Shown here piece by piece: positions 35,792 through 45,716 of a stretch of 64,000 nucleotides of DNA. Both the position numbers and the translations under genes were made by a program. Numbering within the stretch: the first letter of the stretch is position 1; each line of letters opens with the position of its first letter. The notes beneath the pieces are model-generated. The model was given only the letters and a program-made list of their open reading frames with translations. It did not search any database and was not told where the DNA came from. This DNA comes from Alkalimarinus coralli (lineage in GTDB: Bacteria; Pseudomonadota; Gammaproteobacteria; Pseudomonadales; Oleiphilaceae): the NCBI RefSeq assembly GCF_023650515.1, contig NZ_CP096016.1:3660001-3724000 (forward strand), written 5' to 3'.

Positions 35792-37222
35792 ATGAAGTAT
35801 TCGCCTTCACTTTTTATCAGTATTCTTTTTGGCCTTTTGTTGGCAGGCTGTAGTGCTGTACCCAAGGAAGAGTACCCTGCCGTTTCAATTCCTGACCAGT
35901 GGCAACAGCCGAACAATGCCGGGCAAGCAAAACCTGCAGCATGGATCAATGATTTCAACGACCCTCAACTTGAACAACTGATACAGCAAGCCCTGGCCAA
36001 TAATCATGACTTAAAAGCCTCTGCAGCCCGTGTTGAAGCCGCTTTGGCACAAGCCCGAATTGTTGGCGCTGACCTCAACCCCAGCATCGACGGAAACCTT
36101 GGCGCACAACGACAGCGAACCAATCCAGAGCAGAATGGAACGGTCAATCCGAGCTATAACAGCAGCCTAAGCCTGACAGCCGATATCAGTTGGGAAGCAG
36201 ATCTTTGGGGCCGCCTCTCAAATCGGGCCAAAGCCGCTACTCTCGACTTTGAAGTGAGTGAGGCGGAATGGCGGGCAACACAGCTTTCACTATCTGCCAG
36301 CGTTGCCCGAAGCTGGTTTAATCTGACTGAGGCCCAGCTTCAACTCAATCTTGTTGAACAACGATTACGAAATTTAAGCGACAACCTGATCACCATCGAG
36401 GAAGATTTCAAACTAGGCTTAAGAGATGCGCTGGATGTTTATCTGGCACGAGCCGATGTTGCGGGCGAGCGAGCCCGTATAGCCAAGCGTCAGGCGGCGG
36501 TGCTGGACGCCAAACGCACCCTTGAAATACTGCTGGGAGAGTACCCGGAAGGGCTCATTAACAGCAGCCAAAAATTGACACCATTGAGCACGCCTATCCC
36601 CAGCGGCTTACCATCAGCGTTGTTACAACGGCGACCCGATTTGATGGCCAGCCAGAAGCAGCTAGAGTCCGCCAACCTCCTGGCTGCAGCGGCACACGCA
36701 GACCGTTTCCCGCGACTCACCTTAACCGGGAGCCTTGGCACCCGCTCAGATGAACTTAACAATTTAGTCAGCAGCGACTACTTGATCTGGTCTATCTTCA
36801 GCGGCCTGAGTGCGCCACTATTTGACAGTGGCCGCCTTAAAGCAGAGGAAGAGCGCGCGGTGGCCAATATCAAACTGGCCGAGGCCAACTATAACCAGGC
36901 GCTGTTATCTGCATTTCAAGAAGTAGAGGCCGGTCTCATCAATGAGACACTGCTGAAAGCACAGGAAAATGCTTTAAAGAAAGCGGTTGAAGAGTCAATC
37001 GCAGCTGAAAACCTGGCCTTTGATCAATATCAGAGTGGACTGCTTGAGTTCATCACGGTACTGGAGTCTCAACGGCGGTCATTCGATGCCCAAAGCGCTG
37101 AAATTGAAGTACGAAACCAAAGGTTGCAAAACCGTATTAATCTCTACCTCGCACTGGGCGGGGCATTTGTCGAAGAGGTGCCGGTCAAGCTCAGTAAGAC
37201 ACAATCAGAGCCCCCAAATTAA
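35792..37222 (+). CDS. NodT-type outer-membrane efflux channel lipoprotein
   Basis: About 476 residues with a lipoprotein signal (MKYSPSLFISILFGLLLAGC) and the duplicated outer-membrane-factor pattern: ADISWEADLWGRLSNRAKAA in the first half and RRPDLMASQKQLESANLLAAA in the second. It forms a trimeric channel tied to RND or MacA-type pumps. The start at 35792 gives a 20-residue signal; an upstream ATG at 35765 would lengthen it by nine residues. It precedes an adaptor (37381) and pump (38559), so the three make one complete tripartite efflux system. Confidence 0.9.
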   Translation: MKYSPSLFISILFGLLLAGCSAVPKEEYPAVSIPDQWQQPNNAGQAKPAAWINDFNDPQLEQLIQQALANNHDLKASAARVEAALAQARIVGADLNPSIDGNLGAQRQRTNPEQNGTVNPSYNSSLSLTADISWEADLWGRLSNRAKAATLDFEVSEAEWRATQLSLSASVARSWFNLTEAQLQLNLVEQRLRNLSDNLITIEEDFKLGLRDALDVYLARADVAGERARIAKRQAAVLDAKRTLEILLGEYPEGLINSSQKLTPLSTPIPSGLPSALLQRRPDLMASQKQLESANLLAAAAHADRFPRLTLTGSLGTRSDELNNLVSSDYLIWSIFSGLSAPLFDSGRLKAEEERAVANIKLAEANYNQALLSAFQEVEAGLINETLLKAQENALKKAVEESIAAENLAFDQYQSGLLEFITVLESQRRSFDAQSAEIEVRNQRLQNRINLYLALGGAFVEEVPVKLSKTQSEPPN

Positions 37223-37258
37223 ACCAGATTTAAGGCCGTTATTGTTAGGGCCACAATG

Positions 37259-37354
37259 TTTAAAAAGGCCTGAATTTAAAAGGGCCTGGGGTTAAAACAA
37301 GCAAGTGTTAAAACAGCCAACGATTAAAACGACTAGAATTCAAACATGACTACT
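37259..37354. repeat. six 16-base tandem repeats
   Basis: Units start at 37259, 37275, 37291, 37307, 37323 and 37339, each 16 bases and beginning with TTTAAAA, GTTAAAAC, ATTAAAAC or TTCAAAC; the rest of each unit varies. The array fills the space between the channel and adaptor genes. Two weaker units may precede it. Confidence 0.65.
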
Positions 37355-37380
37355 CACCAGACCGAAGGATTGCTGAGTTA

Positions 37381-38559
37381 ATGAACCAACGAGTAAAACA
37401 AAGCCTTAAGATACTGCTGCCACTCATTGTGTTAGCGGTCTGTACTGCTGCTGCGTTTAAAATAACCCAAAACCCCTCTCAAGCCCGCAAAGCCCGGCCA
37501 CCTGAACAGGCACTGCTCAATGTAGAGGCGATACAGCTGGCGCGCAGCCAGTACACCATCCAGCTTAAGGCATACGGTGAGGTTCGTCCACGTACTGAAG
37601 GCAGTCTCGTCTCTCAGGTATCGGGCACACTCACTCAGGTCTCTCCCCGGTTTCAAAATGGTGGTTTTTTTGAAGCAGGCGAAACGCTCGTCCATATCGA
37701 TGATCGGGACTATAAGGCCGCAGTCATCATGGCCGAGTCCGACCTCGTTCAGGCCCAGTTTGAACTCGAAGAAGAACGGGCGCGTGGCACACAGGCAGAG
37801 GCAAACTGGAAACGCATCGGCAGAGGTAAAGCGGCCTCAGAGCTGGTGCTCAGAAAACCTCAGCTGGCGGCGGCAAAGGCACGGGTCGCCTCCGCCCGCG
37901 CATCACTTGATAAGGCCAAACTTGACCTGCAACGCACTAAGATATCAGCCCCTTATGCAGGCCGAATCGTCGACAAAAAGGTTGATGTCGGGCAGTTCGT
38001 ATCAACTAACACCGAATTAGCCGATATCTACGCCGTTGATTATGTAGAAGTCCGCCTGCCATTGAGTCCGCGACAGGTAGAGCACTTGACCATACCTGAG
38101 CAATATAGAGGCGAAGAGGCAGCAACCCGCAAAGGGCCTGACGTTGAGATAATTGCCCGTCAGGGCCGTAAACAGTTCTCCTGGAAAGGTTTTATCAGTA
38201 GAGCTGAAAGCGCCCTTGATAGCAATAACCGCCAACTCTATGTCATTGCCCAGATCAATGACCCCTACCGCCAGCGGGAAGACGGGGCTCCCCCACTGAA
38301 AATTGGTCAGTTTATAGAAGCGTCGATTAAAGCTCGTACACTGGATGACGTATTTACTATTCCTCGCGATGCGCTCTATCAGGGTAAAACGGTGGTGCTG
38401 GTCGAAAACGGGCAACTTGTCCGCAGGGACGTCGAGATCATCTGGAGTGATGAAACAAATGCCGTCGTTAACAGCCAGCTGAACGAAGGTGAGTGGCTAG
38501 TCACGACGCCATTAGGCAACCCTGTTTCTGGCACCCGCGTAAAGATCAGGAGTCAATAA
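37381..38559 (+). CDS. RND efflux periplasmic adaptor (membrane fusion protein)
   Basis: A 392-residue adaptor with an N-terminal anchor (ILLPLIVLAVCTAAAF), lipoyl halves around VSQVSGTLTQVSPRFQNGGFF and ISAPYAGRIVDKKVDVGQFV, a short coiled-coil hairpin and a beta-barrel. It joins the pump to the channel encoded upstream. Its TAA shares one base with the pump start (TAATG), indicating coupled translation. The coiled coil is shorter than that of the adaptor at 16.6 kb. Substrate unknown. Confidence 0.9.
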   Translation: MNQRVKQSLKILLPLIVLAVCTAAAFKITQNPSQARKARPPEQALLNVEAIQLARSQYTIQLKAYGEVRPRTEGSLVSQVSGTLTQVSPRFQNGGFFEAGETLVHIDDRDYKAAVIMAESDLVQAQFELEEERARGTQAEANWKRIGRGKAASELVLRKPQLAAAKARVASARASLDKAKLDLQRTKISAPYAGRIVDKKVDVGQFVSTNTELADIYAVDYVEVRLPLSPRQVEHLTIPEQYRGEEAATRKGPDVEIIARQGRKQFSWKGFISRAESALDSNNRQLYVIAQINDPYRQREDGAPPLKIGQFIEASIKARTLDDVFTIPRDALYQGKTVVLVENGQLVRRDVEIIWSDETNAVVNSQLNEGEWLVTTPLGNPVSGTRVKIRSQ

Positions 38560-41500
38560 TGCACGGCCTTATTGCCTGGTTTGCCCGAAATGCAGTCGCC
38601 GCTAACCTGTTAATGCTGACAATTCTTGGCTTAGGCGGTTTCTCCTTGGCCAAACTGATTCCTCTCGAAGTATTCCCCAACATAGAGCGAGACGCGATCA
38701 ACATCGCCGTTGGCTATTCAGCCGCATCCCCTGAAGAGATCGAAGAAGGGGTTTCTATTCTGATCGAAGAGGCGATTTTTGATCTTGAAGGCATTGAAAA
38801 AATAACCTCCCAATCATTTGAAGGTGCCGGCGTTGTCACAGCTGAACTGGAAGATGGTTACGACAAGCGGGACTTACTCAACGATATAAAAAGTCGGGTT
38901 GACGCCATTAATGACTTCCCGGCTGACGCAGATCGCCCCTCGATTGCCATTGCAGAATACCGGCGAGAAGTGATCAGTGTCGTGGTCTCGGGAGAGCAGT
39001 CCGAAAAAGAGTTAAGAATTGTTGCCGAACAGGTACGGGATGAACTAAACAACCTGCCAGAAGTCACCCAGGTATTTCTCGAATCAACTCGCGCCTACGA
39101 GATCGCAATTGAAATACCGGAGCGAACACTGCGTGAGTACAACCTTTCAATGGCAGATATTGCCGATGCGGTACAAAAAGGTTCGTTTGACCTCTCGGCT
39201 GGCAGCGTGCGTACGGCAGGTGGAGAAATATTCATCAGAACCAAAGGCCAGGCCTACCAGCAGGAAGACTTTGAAAAGATCACCGTCCTGACTCGCGAAG
39301 ACGGTACGCGGCTAACACTCAAAGACCTGGCAGTGATCAATGATGGCTTTGAAGAAAACCCGGTCAAGATTCGCTTTAACAACCGTCAAGGGGTACTTAT
39401 TGAGGTTTACCGAGTCGGCAACCAAAGTGCCATCACCATTGCCAATGCAGTCAAAGCCTATGTTGAAGAGGTCAACCAGCGGATGCCGGAAGGTATTTCG
39501 GTTGGCTATTGGCGAGATAGCTCACGTATTGTCAAAGGCCGACTGAATACCTTGATCAACAGCGCCCTTCAGGGAGGCGTACTGGTGCTGGTTCTGCTGG
39601 CGTTGTTTCTACGCCCAGCCGTCGCATTCTGGGTCTGCCTCGGTATCCCCATCAGTTTTATGGGGGGCTTCTTAACAATGCCGTTTTTCGATGTGAGCCT
39701 AAATATATTTAGCCTGTTCGCCTTTATTATGGTGTTGGGGATTGTGGTAGATGATGCGATCGTCACCGGCGAAAATATCTACGCTCACTTTCAGCACCAT
39801 GATAACCCGATGGATGCGGTTATTCGTGGCACACAGGAAGTTTCAGTGCCCGTCACATTTGGCGTACTCACCACGATTGCGGCATTTATTCCGCTGGCGC
39901 TGATTGAGGGTCGGCGCAGTATATTGTTCGGCCAGATACCGTTGATAGTGGTGCCGGTACTGCTGTTTTCACTGGTCGAATCAAAGTGGATATTACCGGC
40001 CCACTTAAGACACCTTAAGATGCTTCCGTCATCTCCCTCAGAGCAGGGATGGTTGACCCGCATCCAACAACGTATTGCTAACGGTCTTGAAAGCGCCATT
40101 CTCAAATACTATCGACCCACACTGAAAAAAGCCCTCTCTCACCGCTACCTGACTTTATCGCTCTTTATCGGCGCAGGCATTATTATCATCGCGCTCATCA
40201 CCAGTGGCTGGACGCGTTTTATCTTTTTCCCCAGGGTTGAAAGCGAAACCGCGCGGGCAATATTAACCATGCCAGCTGGCACTGCATTTGAAACCACCGA
40301 TCAGTACATTGAGCAGATAACCGTCGCCGCCCAGGCACTTCAAGAGAAGTACAAAGATGAGAACGGAAAGTCTGTGATCAAGAATATTCTCTCGTCCACC
40401 GGACACGCGGGGGGTACAGGAAGTGGCAACACCCATAACGGCCGCGTGCTCTTCGAGGTCGAATCACCGGAAACCCGCACGGTCGATATTGGCAGCACTG
40501 AGCTGGTTAGAGAGTGGCGCAAAATGATTGGAGACATCCCTGGTGCAGAATCGCTCACCTACCGGGCAGAAATCGGTCGCTCCGGTGATCCGATTGATAT
40601 TCAGCTAAGTGGTCAGAGTTTTAAGCATCTGAGGGCCGTTGCAGATCAATTAAAACAGCACTTGAGTCAATACGCCTACGTATTTGATATCGGTGACAGC
40701 TTATCGGGTGGCAAGCAGGAGCGACAGATCAAGCTGAAACCGACCGCTGACCTACTGGGGCTCTCGCTTGCAGACATAACCCAGCAAGTGCGCAGGGCAT
40801 TCTGGGGCTTTGAGGTGCAGCGAATTCAGCGCGGCCGGGATGATGTTAAAGTAATGGTTCGTTACCCCGCCAGCGAACGCAGATCCATCAATAGCCTCGA
40901 CACCATGCTGATTCGTACTGCAACAGGTTATGAGGTGCCATTTAATCAGGTAGCGGAACTGCTACCTGGCACCAGCCCCGCATCAATTACTCGAATCAAC
41001 CGGGCGCGCACCCTCAACGTCACCGCCGACATCAATAAACAACTGGCCGATATTGAAGCGATTAAGCGTGATATTAACCAGTTTATGGCAGAAGTTCTGC
41101 CGCGCTATCAGGGCATCAGTTACACCCTTGAAGGTGAGGCCCGTGAGCAACAGGAGTCGTTTCACAGCTTATGGCTCGGGATGTTAGGACTGCTATTTGT
41201 GATCTACGCACTGCTGGCCATTCCGTTTGGCTCATACCTGCAACCACTCATTGTGATGTCGGTTATTCCATTTGGCGCAATGGGCGCCATCATCGGACAC
41301 TGGATAATGGGGATGGATTTAACCCTGTTAAGCCTAATGGGGATGCTGGCATTATCCGGCGTGGTGGTTAACGACAGCCTGGTCTTGGTCGACTACATCA
41401 ATCGTCACAGTCAAAACGCCGGAAAACAACGCCAGAAAGAGATGTTACATGCCATTAGCAACGCTGGCGCAGCACGGTTTCGCCCGGTGTTACTGACATC

Positions 41501-41702
41501 ACTGACAACGTTCGCGGGCCTTATGCCGTTAATATTTGAAAAGAGTACGCAGGCACAGTTCCTGATCCCGATGGCGGTATCCCTCGGCTTTGGCATCATA
41601 TTCGCCACGGCTATTACGCTTATTCTGGTGCCGGTTAATTATATGATTCTGGAGGATTTAAAAGCGCTCTATCGCAAGCCGGAAGCGCAAACAAGCCCCT
41701 GA
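38559..41702 (+). CDS. RND efflux transporter, inner-membrane pump
   Basis: About 1047 residues: first helix HGLIAWFARNAVAANLLMLT, a helix bundle with MVLGIVVDDAIVTGENIYAHF, and a second half ending in LSLMGMLALSGVVVNDSLVLVDY. It is the proton-driven pump of the channel-adaptor-pump operon. The ATG at 38559 overlaps the adaptor stop; an upstream in-frame ATG at 38493 would put an odd arginine/tryptophan-rich extension in front and is not used. A separate system from the pump at 17.9 kb. Substrate unknown. Confidence 0.92.
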   Translation: MHGLIAWFARNAVAANLLMLTILGLGGFSLAKLIPLEVFPNIERDAINIAVGYSAASPEEIEEGVSILIEEAIFDLEGIEKITSQSFEGAGVVTAELEDGYDKRDLLNDIKSRVDAINDFPADADRPSIAIAEYRREVISVVVSGEQSEKELRIVAEQVRDELNNLPEVTQVFLESTRAYEIAIEIPERTLREYNLSMADIADAVQKGSFDLSAGSVRTAGGEIFIRTKGQAYQQEDFEKITVLTREDGTRLTLKDLAVINDGFEENPVKIRFNNRQGVLIEVYRVGNQSAITIANAVKAYVEEVNQRMPEGISVGYWRDSSRIVKGRLNTLINSALQGGVLVLVLLALFLRPAVAFWVCLGIPISFMGGFLTMPFFDVSLNIFSLFAFIMVLGIVVDDAIVTGENIYAHFQHHDNPMDAVIRGTQEVSVPVTFGVLTTIAAFIPLALIEGRRSILFGQIPLIVVPVLLFSLVESKWILPAHLRHLKMLPSSPSEQGWLTRIQQRIANGLESAILKYYRPTLKKALSHRYLTLSLFIGAGIIIIALITSGWTRFIFFPRVESETARAILTMPAGTAFETTDQYIEQITVAAQALQEKYKDENGKSVIKNILSSTGHAGGTGSGNTHNGRVLFEVESPETRTVDIGSTELVREWRKMIGDIPGAESLTYRAEIGRSGDPIDIQLSGQSFKHLRAVADQLKQHLSQYAYVFDIGDSLSGGKQERQIKLKPTADLLGLSLADITQQVRRAFWGFEVQRIQRGRDDVKVMVRYPASERRSINSLDTMLIRTATGYEVPFNQVAELLPGTSPASITRINRARTLNVTADINKQLADIEAIKRDINQFMAEVLPRYQGISYTLEGEAREQQESFHSLWLGMLGLLFVIYALLAIPFGSYLQPLIVMSVIPFGAMGAIIGHWIMGMDLTLLSLMGMLALSGVVVNDSLVLVDYINRHSQNAGKQRQKEMLHAISNAGAARFRPVLLTSLTTFAGLMPLIFEKSTQAQFLIPMAVSLGFGIIFATAITLILVPVNYMILEDLKALYRKPEAQTSP

Positions 41703-41704
41703 TA

Positions 41705-42316
41705 TCAGGCCGGTGCGCCCCGGTAGTAGTGCCAGAGGAACAGCGACCCAACACTACGCCACGGGGCCCAGTGCTCAATCAACGCTCGTGCTTGTTTCGG
41801 CGTTGGTTTATCGGTGAGTTGTTTAAGCCGCCCGAGTGCAACCTGTAGCGCCAGGTCATCGGCAGGGAAAATATCTCGGCGATTAAGTGAAAACATCAGA
41901 TATATTTCTGCACTCCATCGGCCAAAACCCCGTAAAGCGGTTATTTCGGTTATTGCTTCTTCGTCCGTCATCTGTTCTAACCCATCCACATCAAAGTGTC
42001 CCTGATAAACTGCTTCGGCCAGGCCTTTGGCGTATTCAATTTTTCGAAAGGAGAGCCCCGCCTGACGTAAATCCTGATCGGCCACCGTTAATAGCGCGTC
42101 CGCTGACATATCAGGCAATATGCTTTTTACCCGGCCTAAAATTGTTTGGGCCGCTTCGGTGGATATTTGTTGGCTGACAATGGTCGAGAGAAAGGTCTCA
42201 AACCCTTTGGGTCGAATGCGAGGCGCAGGAGCACCCAACCGTTCATATGCTTCGGCAACATCACGGTCTATCTTTGCCAACGCATTCATACCCTCATTAA
42301 TCAGTTCTGCATCCAT
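41705..42316 (-). CDS. DNA-3-methyladenine glycosylase, AlkA-like
   Basis: About 203 residues of the HhH-GPD superfamily: FLSTIVSQQISTEAA, the helix-hairpin-helix LRGFGRWSAEIYLM and the catalytic aspartate in FPADDLALQ. It removes alkylated bases from DNA. GAAGGC lies eight bases before the ATG at 42316; an upstream ATG at 42340 is possible. It is divergent from the ada gene, which fits joint induction in the adaptive response to alkylation. It lacks the extra N-terminal domain of E. coli AlkA. Confidence 0.85.
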   Translation of the reverse strand: MDAELINEGMNALAKIDRDVAEAYERLGAPAPRIRPKGFETFLSTIVSQQISTEAAQTILGRVKSILPDMSADALLTVADQDLRQAGLSFRKIEYAKGLAEAVYQGHFDVDGLEQMTDEEAITEITALRGFGRWSAEIYLMFSLNRRDIFPADDLALQVALGRLKQLTDKPTPKQARALIEHWAPWRSVGSLFLWHYYRGAPA

Positions 42317-42514
42317 CGTAATCGCCTTCAGGTTAATCAAATATTAGAGGCCGTTTCACGACACGATCAGCAACGCAAAGGCCTCCTTTAGTATGTAAGC
42401 AAATCGCCACAATTAATACCTTCATTCAAATTGCCCGCAAGAAACGGATAGAAATGTCATAGCGGGTGTGGTCATATATCATCAAACAGCAACATCCGGG
42501 GGCGAAAGATAAAC

Positions 42515-43594
42515 ATGTCATCAACAAACGAAATGCCATCAGAGCAAGCCATGCGAAAGGCGATTTCGTCACGGGATAAAACCAGTGACGGGCGCTTTTT
42601 CTACGGCGTCATCACCACCGGCGTATTCTGCCAGCCCTCCTGTACCTCTCGCCCTGCGCTACCGGAAAACCTGCGCTTTTTTCCAACGGTAGAATCTGCC
42701 ATGGCTGCCGGGTTTAGGCCCTGCAAGCGCTGTCAGTCAACAAATGGCCAGCAGCGTATCGAACCGCTTATAGAGCTCGCGCGATATATTGAGTCTCACG
42801 CTGATGAGTCGCTGACGCTAAACACGCTGGCCAACCAAACATCCCTGTCACCCTCTCAATTGCAACGCCAGTTCAAAGCCGCATTCGGTATTTCTCCAAA
42901 GGCCTACCAGGATGCGGTTCGAATGAGGACGTTCAAACAGTCATTGAAAAAGGGAGAACGTGTCACCGACGCCGTCTTCGCCTCGGGTTATGGCTCGGTG
43001 AGCCGGGTCTATGGTGAGACAACCCGCAATATAGGGATGACGCCCAAATCATATCGTGCAGGAGGCGCAGGCGAAGTCATCAGCTACGCCTGCCGCGACA
43101 CCGCATTAGGGCTGATGGCAATGGCCGCCACCTCAAAAGGCGTTTGTTTTGTCCAGTTTGGCGAGCATCGGGAAGCACTGCTGGAACAGCTAAAAGAGGA
43201 GTTCCCAAACGCTGGAATAGTACCTTCACCTGCTCAGTCAGCGCCTGAACTCGATCACTGGATTACGGCACTGGATCAACATATCAGCGCAGGTGCCCCG
43301 CAACCAGAACTACCGCTTGACCTAAGAGGCACCGCCTTTCAGATGAAAGTCTGGCAGTTCCTGCTTAGCATTCCAGAAGGCGAAGTACTTAGCTATAGCG
43401 AGTTGGCGGTAAAAATCGGCCAACCAAAGGCGTTCCGCGCCGCAGCATCGGCTTGTGCAGCAAACCGTGTTGGCGTACTAGTCCCCTGTCATCGGGTATT
43501 AAGAGGTGACGGGGGCCTTGGTGGATATCGCTGGGGGCTGGGACGCAAACGCGCACTACTGGATGCAGAACGGGCAAGACACCACACTGATTAA
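42515..43594 (+). CDS. ada: Ada bifunctional DNA repair methyltransferase and regulator
   Basis: A 359-residue protein with the full Ada layout: zinc-binding methylphosphotriester domain (GVFCQPSC at 36-43 and CKRC near 70), AraC-type helix-turn-helix (LNTLANQTSLSPSQLQRQFK) and a C-terminal O6-alkylguanine transferase with active-site PCHRV near 325. Transfer of methyl groups to the N-terminal cysteine turns it into an activator of repair genes. Divergent alkA-like gene 200 bases away is the likely target. GGGGGCGAAAG upstream is a workable ribosome site. Confidence 0.93.
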   Translation: MSSTNEMPSEQAMRKAISSRDKTSDGRFFYGVITTGVFCQPSCTSRPALPENLRFFPTVESAMAAGFRPCKRCQSTNGQQRIEPLIELARYIESHADESLTLNTLANQTSLSPSQLQRQFKAAFGISPKAYQDAVRMRTFKQSLKKGERVTDAVFASGYGSVSRVYGETTRNIGMTPKSYRAGGAGEVISYACRDTALGLMAMAATSKGVCFVQFGEHREALLEQLKEEFPNAGIVPSPAQSAPELDHWITALDQHISAGAPQPELPLDLRGTAFQMKVWQFLLSIPEGEVLSYSELAVKIGQPKAFRAAASACAANRVGVLVPCHRVLRGDGGLGGYRWGLGRKRALLDAERARHHTD

Positions 43595-43759
43595 CTCAAC
43601 TGTTGCCTTATATAAAACATAGCGATTCAGTTCGTTGCTTATTAGCCAACATTAATTAAATCAGCCGACACCAGCCAATGAGCGAAAATATCTAAACACA
43701 GAAAATATACCCTTTAACATCATAGAGTTAAAAATATTTTCATCGTTCAACGTCAATTC

Positions 43760-43775
43760 TGGCACAGCCTCTGCA
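43760..43775 (+). promoter_or_regulatory. sigma-54 promoter of peptide gene copy 2
   Basis: TGGCACAGCCTCTGCA has correct -24 GG and -12 GC spacing. A 17-base AT-rich element GTTAAAAATATTTTCAT starts exactly 33 bases before it, as in copies 3 and 4, and may bind IHF or an activator. Confidence 0.85.
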
Positions 43776-43864
43776 ATACCTTAAGTACGAACCAACAAAG
43801 CAACACAGAGGTTCTACTACTTAAACTCAAAACACTTAAAAAGATCTATTCAGAGGATACGACT

Positions 43865-44122
43865 ATGACAACTTTAGCCCTTAACACGACAAACCTAAAC
43901 ATTGCAGACCTGGCGACAAGCAACGAGCTGGACAGCAAAGCGCTTAAGACTATTGCCGGTGGTTACAGCTACTGGACTGGCTGGTCAACCCAGTACAAAT
44001 TCCGCGGCACCACCTTTTTAGGCTATGTGTATAAGAACGGTAAGCTTCGTTCCAAGATCCGTAAGCACCACAGCCGTAAGTGGAGCAAGACTAACTACTT
44101 CTCGACGGATCATATCGTGTAA
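43865..44122 (+). CDS. double-glycine leader cationic peptide, copy 2
   Basis: 85 residues; the amino acid sequence is identical to copy 1, although the DNA differs at several synonymous sites (for example in the Leu-Gly-Tyr-Val-Tyr and Lys-Ile-Arg-Lys codons). Leader of 33 residues with the GG cleavage signature, then the 52-residue core. Same ribosome site, promoter and terminator pattern. It follows ada by 270 bases but has its own promoter. Confidence 0.85.
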   Translation: MTTLALNTTNLNIADLATSNELDSKALKTIAGGYSYWTGWSTQYKFRGTTFLGYVYKNGKLRSKIRKHHSRKWSKTNYFSTDHIV

Positions 44123-44149
44123 GTTAAGGGTTACGAACCATATCAAACA

Positions 44150-44177
44150 AAAAGAGCGGCCAATCGGTCGCTCTTTT
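44150..44177 (+). terminator. terminator of peptide gene copy 2
   Basis: AAAAGAGCG pairs with CGCTCTTTT, 27 bases after the stop; the same structure as in the other copies. Confidence 0.8.
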
Positions 44178-44283
44178 GGGTTGCAGTTTTGGTTCAGTGC
44201 GGCACTTTGCTATTCATAAACTAAATGAAATAATAAAAAGGAATTAAGCCTACTGCCATCAGATAGCAGTACACAAACGTCAA

Positions 44284-44913
44284 TTATTCCTCAGTTTCTT
44301 CTAAATCAATGTCAAGTGACAAGTCTGCGTGCTCTATCAAATCAGAGTGAACAGAATGGTTAAATGTCACCAACGCCAACTGTAACCCCTCTTTTCTTGC
44401 AAACTTCATAGGCGGGACAAAATCACTATCTCCAGTCACTAAAACAATTATATCAACCTGTTTCTTGAGGGTAAGAGATGCGATATCTAAGCCGATACGC
44501 ATATCGACACCTTTTTGCTGAAGGGAGGGACGTAAGTTGTCGGCTGTAATCTCACAAGACTGAACGCCACTTATTAAAGAGTCTCGATTTAACTCCCACC
44601 CCCTGAAACGAACCTCCCCCATACGCAAAGCAAAATGATTCGCCTTTGATAACTCTGTTAGTAGTTTTTTATTATGAATAGTAAGCGGGTCTTGAGAGAA
44701 GTTATGTTTTCCACCATTTAAAGGCATATTGTGGGATTTAGAGTAAGGAGGAGCATCGTAGTAATAGACCCGATGTAAGTATTTATCAACTAGAAATGGG
44801 TGCGCTTTAATTTTATCAACCAGGCTAATAAAGTCGTTAGCAGAAGCTGGATTATCTCTGTTGCCAAGCTTCGTCTTAGCAAAACCAGCATCAATAAGGA
44901 TGGCAAAACGCAT
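44284..44913 (-). CDS. NYN domain (PIN-like nuclease) protein
   Basis: A 209-residue protein of the LabA/DUF88 kind: FAILIDAGF at the start, KGVDMRIGLDIASL in the middle and VLVTGDSDFVP near the end hold the acidic residues of the PIN-like active site. These proteins are predicted RNases. It lies between peptide copies 2 and 3, on the opposite strand, so it is not part of their transcripts. Its C-terminus is acidic (LDIDLEETEE). Whether it belongs to a defence or toxin system is unknown. Confidence 0.85.
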   Translation of the reverse strand: MRFAILIDAGFAKTKLGNRDNPASANDFISLVDKIKAHPFLVDKYLHRVYYYDAPPYSKSHNMPLNGGKHNFSQDPLTIHNKKLLTELSKANHFALRMGEVRFRGWELNRDSLISGVQSCEITADNLRPSLQQKGVDMRIGLDIASLTLKKQVDIIVLVTGDSDFVPPMKFARKEGLQLALVTFNHSVHSDLIEHADLSLDIDLEETEE

Positions 44914-45333
44914 AATCAGAATAAACTTAATTAGGTTGCCAGAGCCACACGCGGAAGACGAACTTCACTTGAAAGGTACGTGTGGATGGCATTTTTTCGG
45001 TGAGTCGATATCGACAATAAGTCAAGTATATTACCTCTTTCCGCGTTATTCAATTAAGCAGCCAAATCATCAACTTTTCCTCAAAGCTAGAAAAAAGGGG
45101 GAAATAGAGTTCAGCCCAGCTCTTAAATTTGATCACTGTCTAAGCATAGCCGAAACAGAGTAAGCCCTTCAGACTGTTTCCAATATTAAAACATAGCGAT
45201 TCAATTCGTTGTTTTTTAGCCAACATTAATTGAATCAACCGCCCCCCATCAATGATCAAAAATATCTAAATACAGAAAATATACGCTTTACTATCAAGGT
45301 GTTAAAAATAATTTCATTCCTCAACGTCAGTTA

Positions 45334-45349
45334 TGGCACAGCCTCTGCA
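45334..45349 (+). promoter_or_regulatory. sigma-54 promoter of peptide gene copy 3
   Basis: TGGCACAGCCTCTGCA, identical to copies 2 and 4. The AT-rich element GTTAAAAATAATTTCAT lies 33 bases upstream (45301-45317). Confidence 0.85.
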
Positions 45350-45438
45350 ATACCCTAAGTACGAACCAACCAAGCAACACAGAGGTTCTACTACTGAAAC
45401 TCAAAACACGTAGAAAGATTTATTCAGAGGATACGACT

Positions 45439-45690
45439 ATGACAACTTTAGCCCTTAACTCATTAAACATTGCAGACCTAGCAACAAGCAGCGAACTGGA
45501 TAGCAAAGCCCTTAAAGCCATTGCAGGTGGTTACAGCTACTGGACTGGCTGGTCAACCCAGTACAAATTCCGCGGTACGACCTTTTTAGGGTATGTGTAT
45601 AAGAACGGAAAGCTTCGCTCCAAGATCCGTAAGCACCACAGCCGTAAGTGGAGCAAGACTAACTACTTCTCGACGGATCATATTGTATAA
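45439..45690 (+). CDS. double-glycine leader cationic peptide, copy 3
   Basis: 83 residues. The leader is two residues shorter than in copies 1 and 2 (LNSLNIADL) and reads SELDSKALKAIAGG at the cleavage site; the 52-residue core is identical. DNA differences in the core are synonymous. Own promoter and terminator. No exporter near it. Confidence 0.85.
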   Translation: MTTLALNSLNIADLATSSELDSKALKAIAGGYSYWTGWSTQYKFRGTTFLGYVYKNGKLRSKIRKHHSRKWSKTNYFSTDHIV

Positions 45691-45716
45691 GTTGAGGGTT
45701 ACTCACCTCATCAAAC

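Larger units (their letters stand above)
43612..44180. repeat. duplicated peptide-gene module, copy 2
   Basis: This block, from AAACATAGCGATTCA through the peptide gene to its terminator, is closely matched at 45186-45750. The match starts about 140 bases ahead of the sigma-54 promoter, so the duplicated unit includes the upstream control region. Copy 1 at 12.5 kb shares only the part from the promoter onward. Confidence 0.75.
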
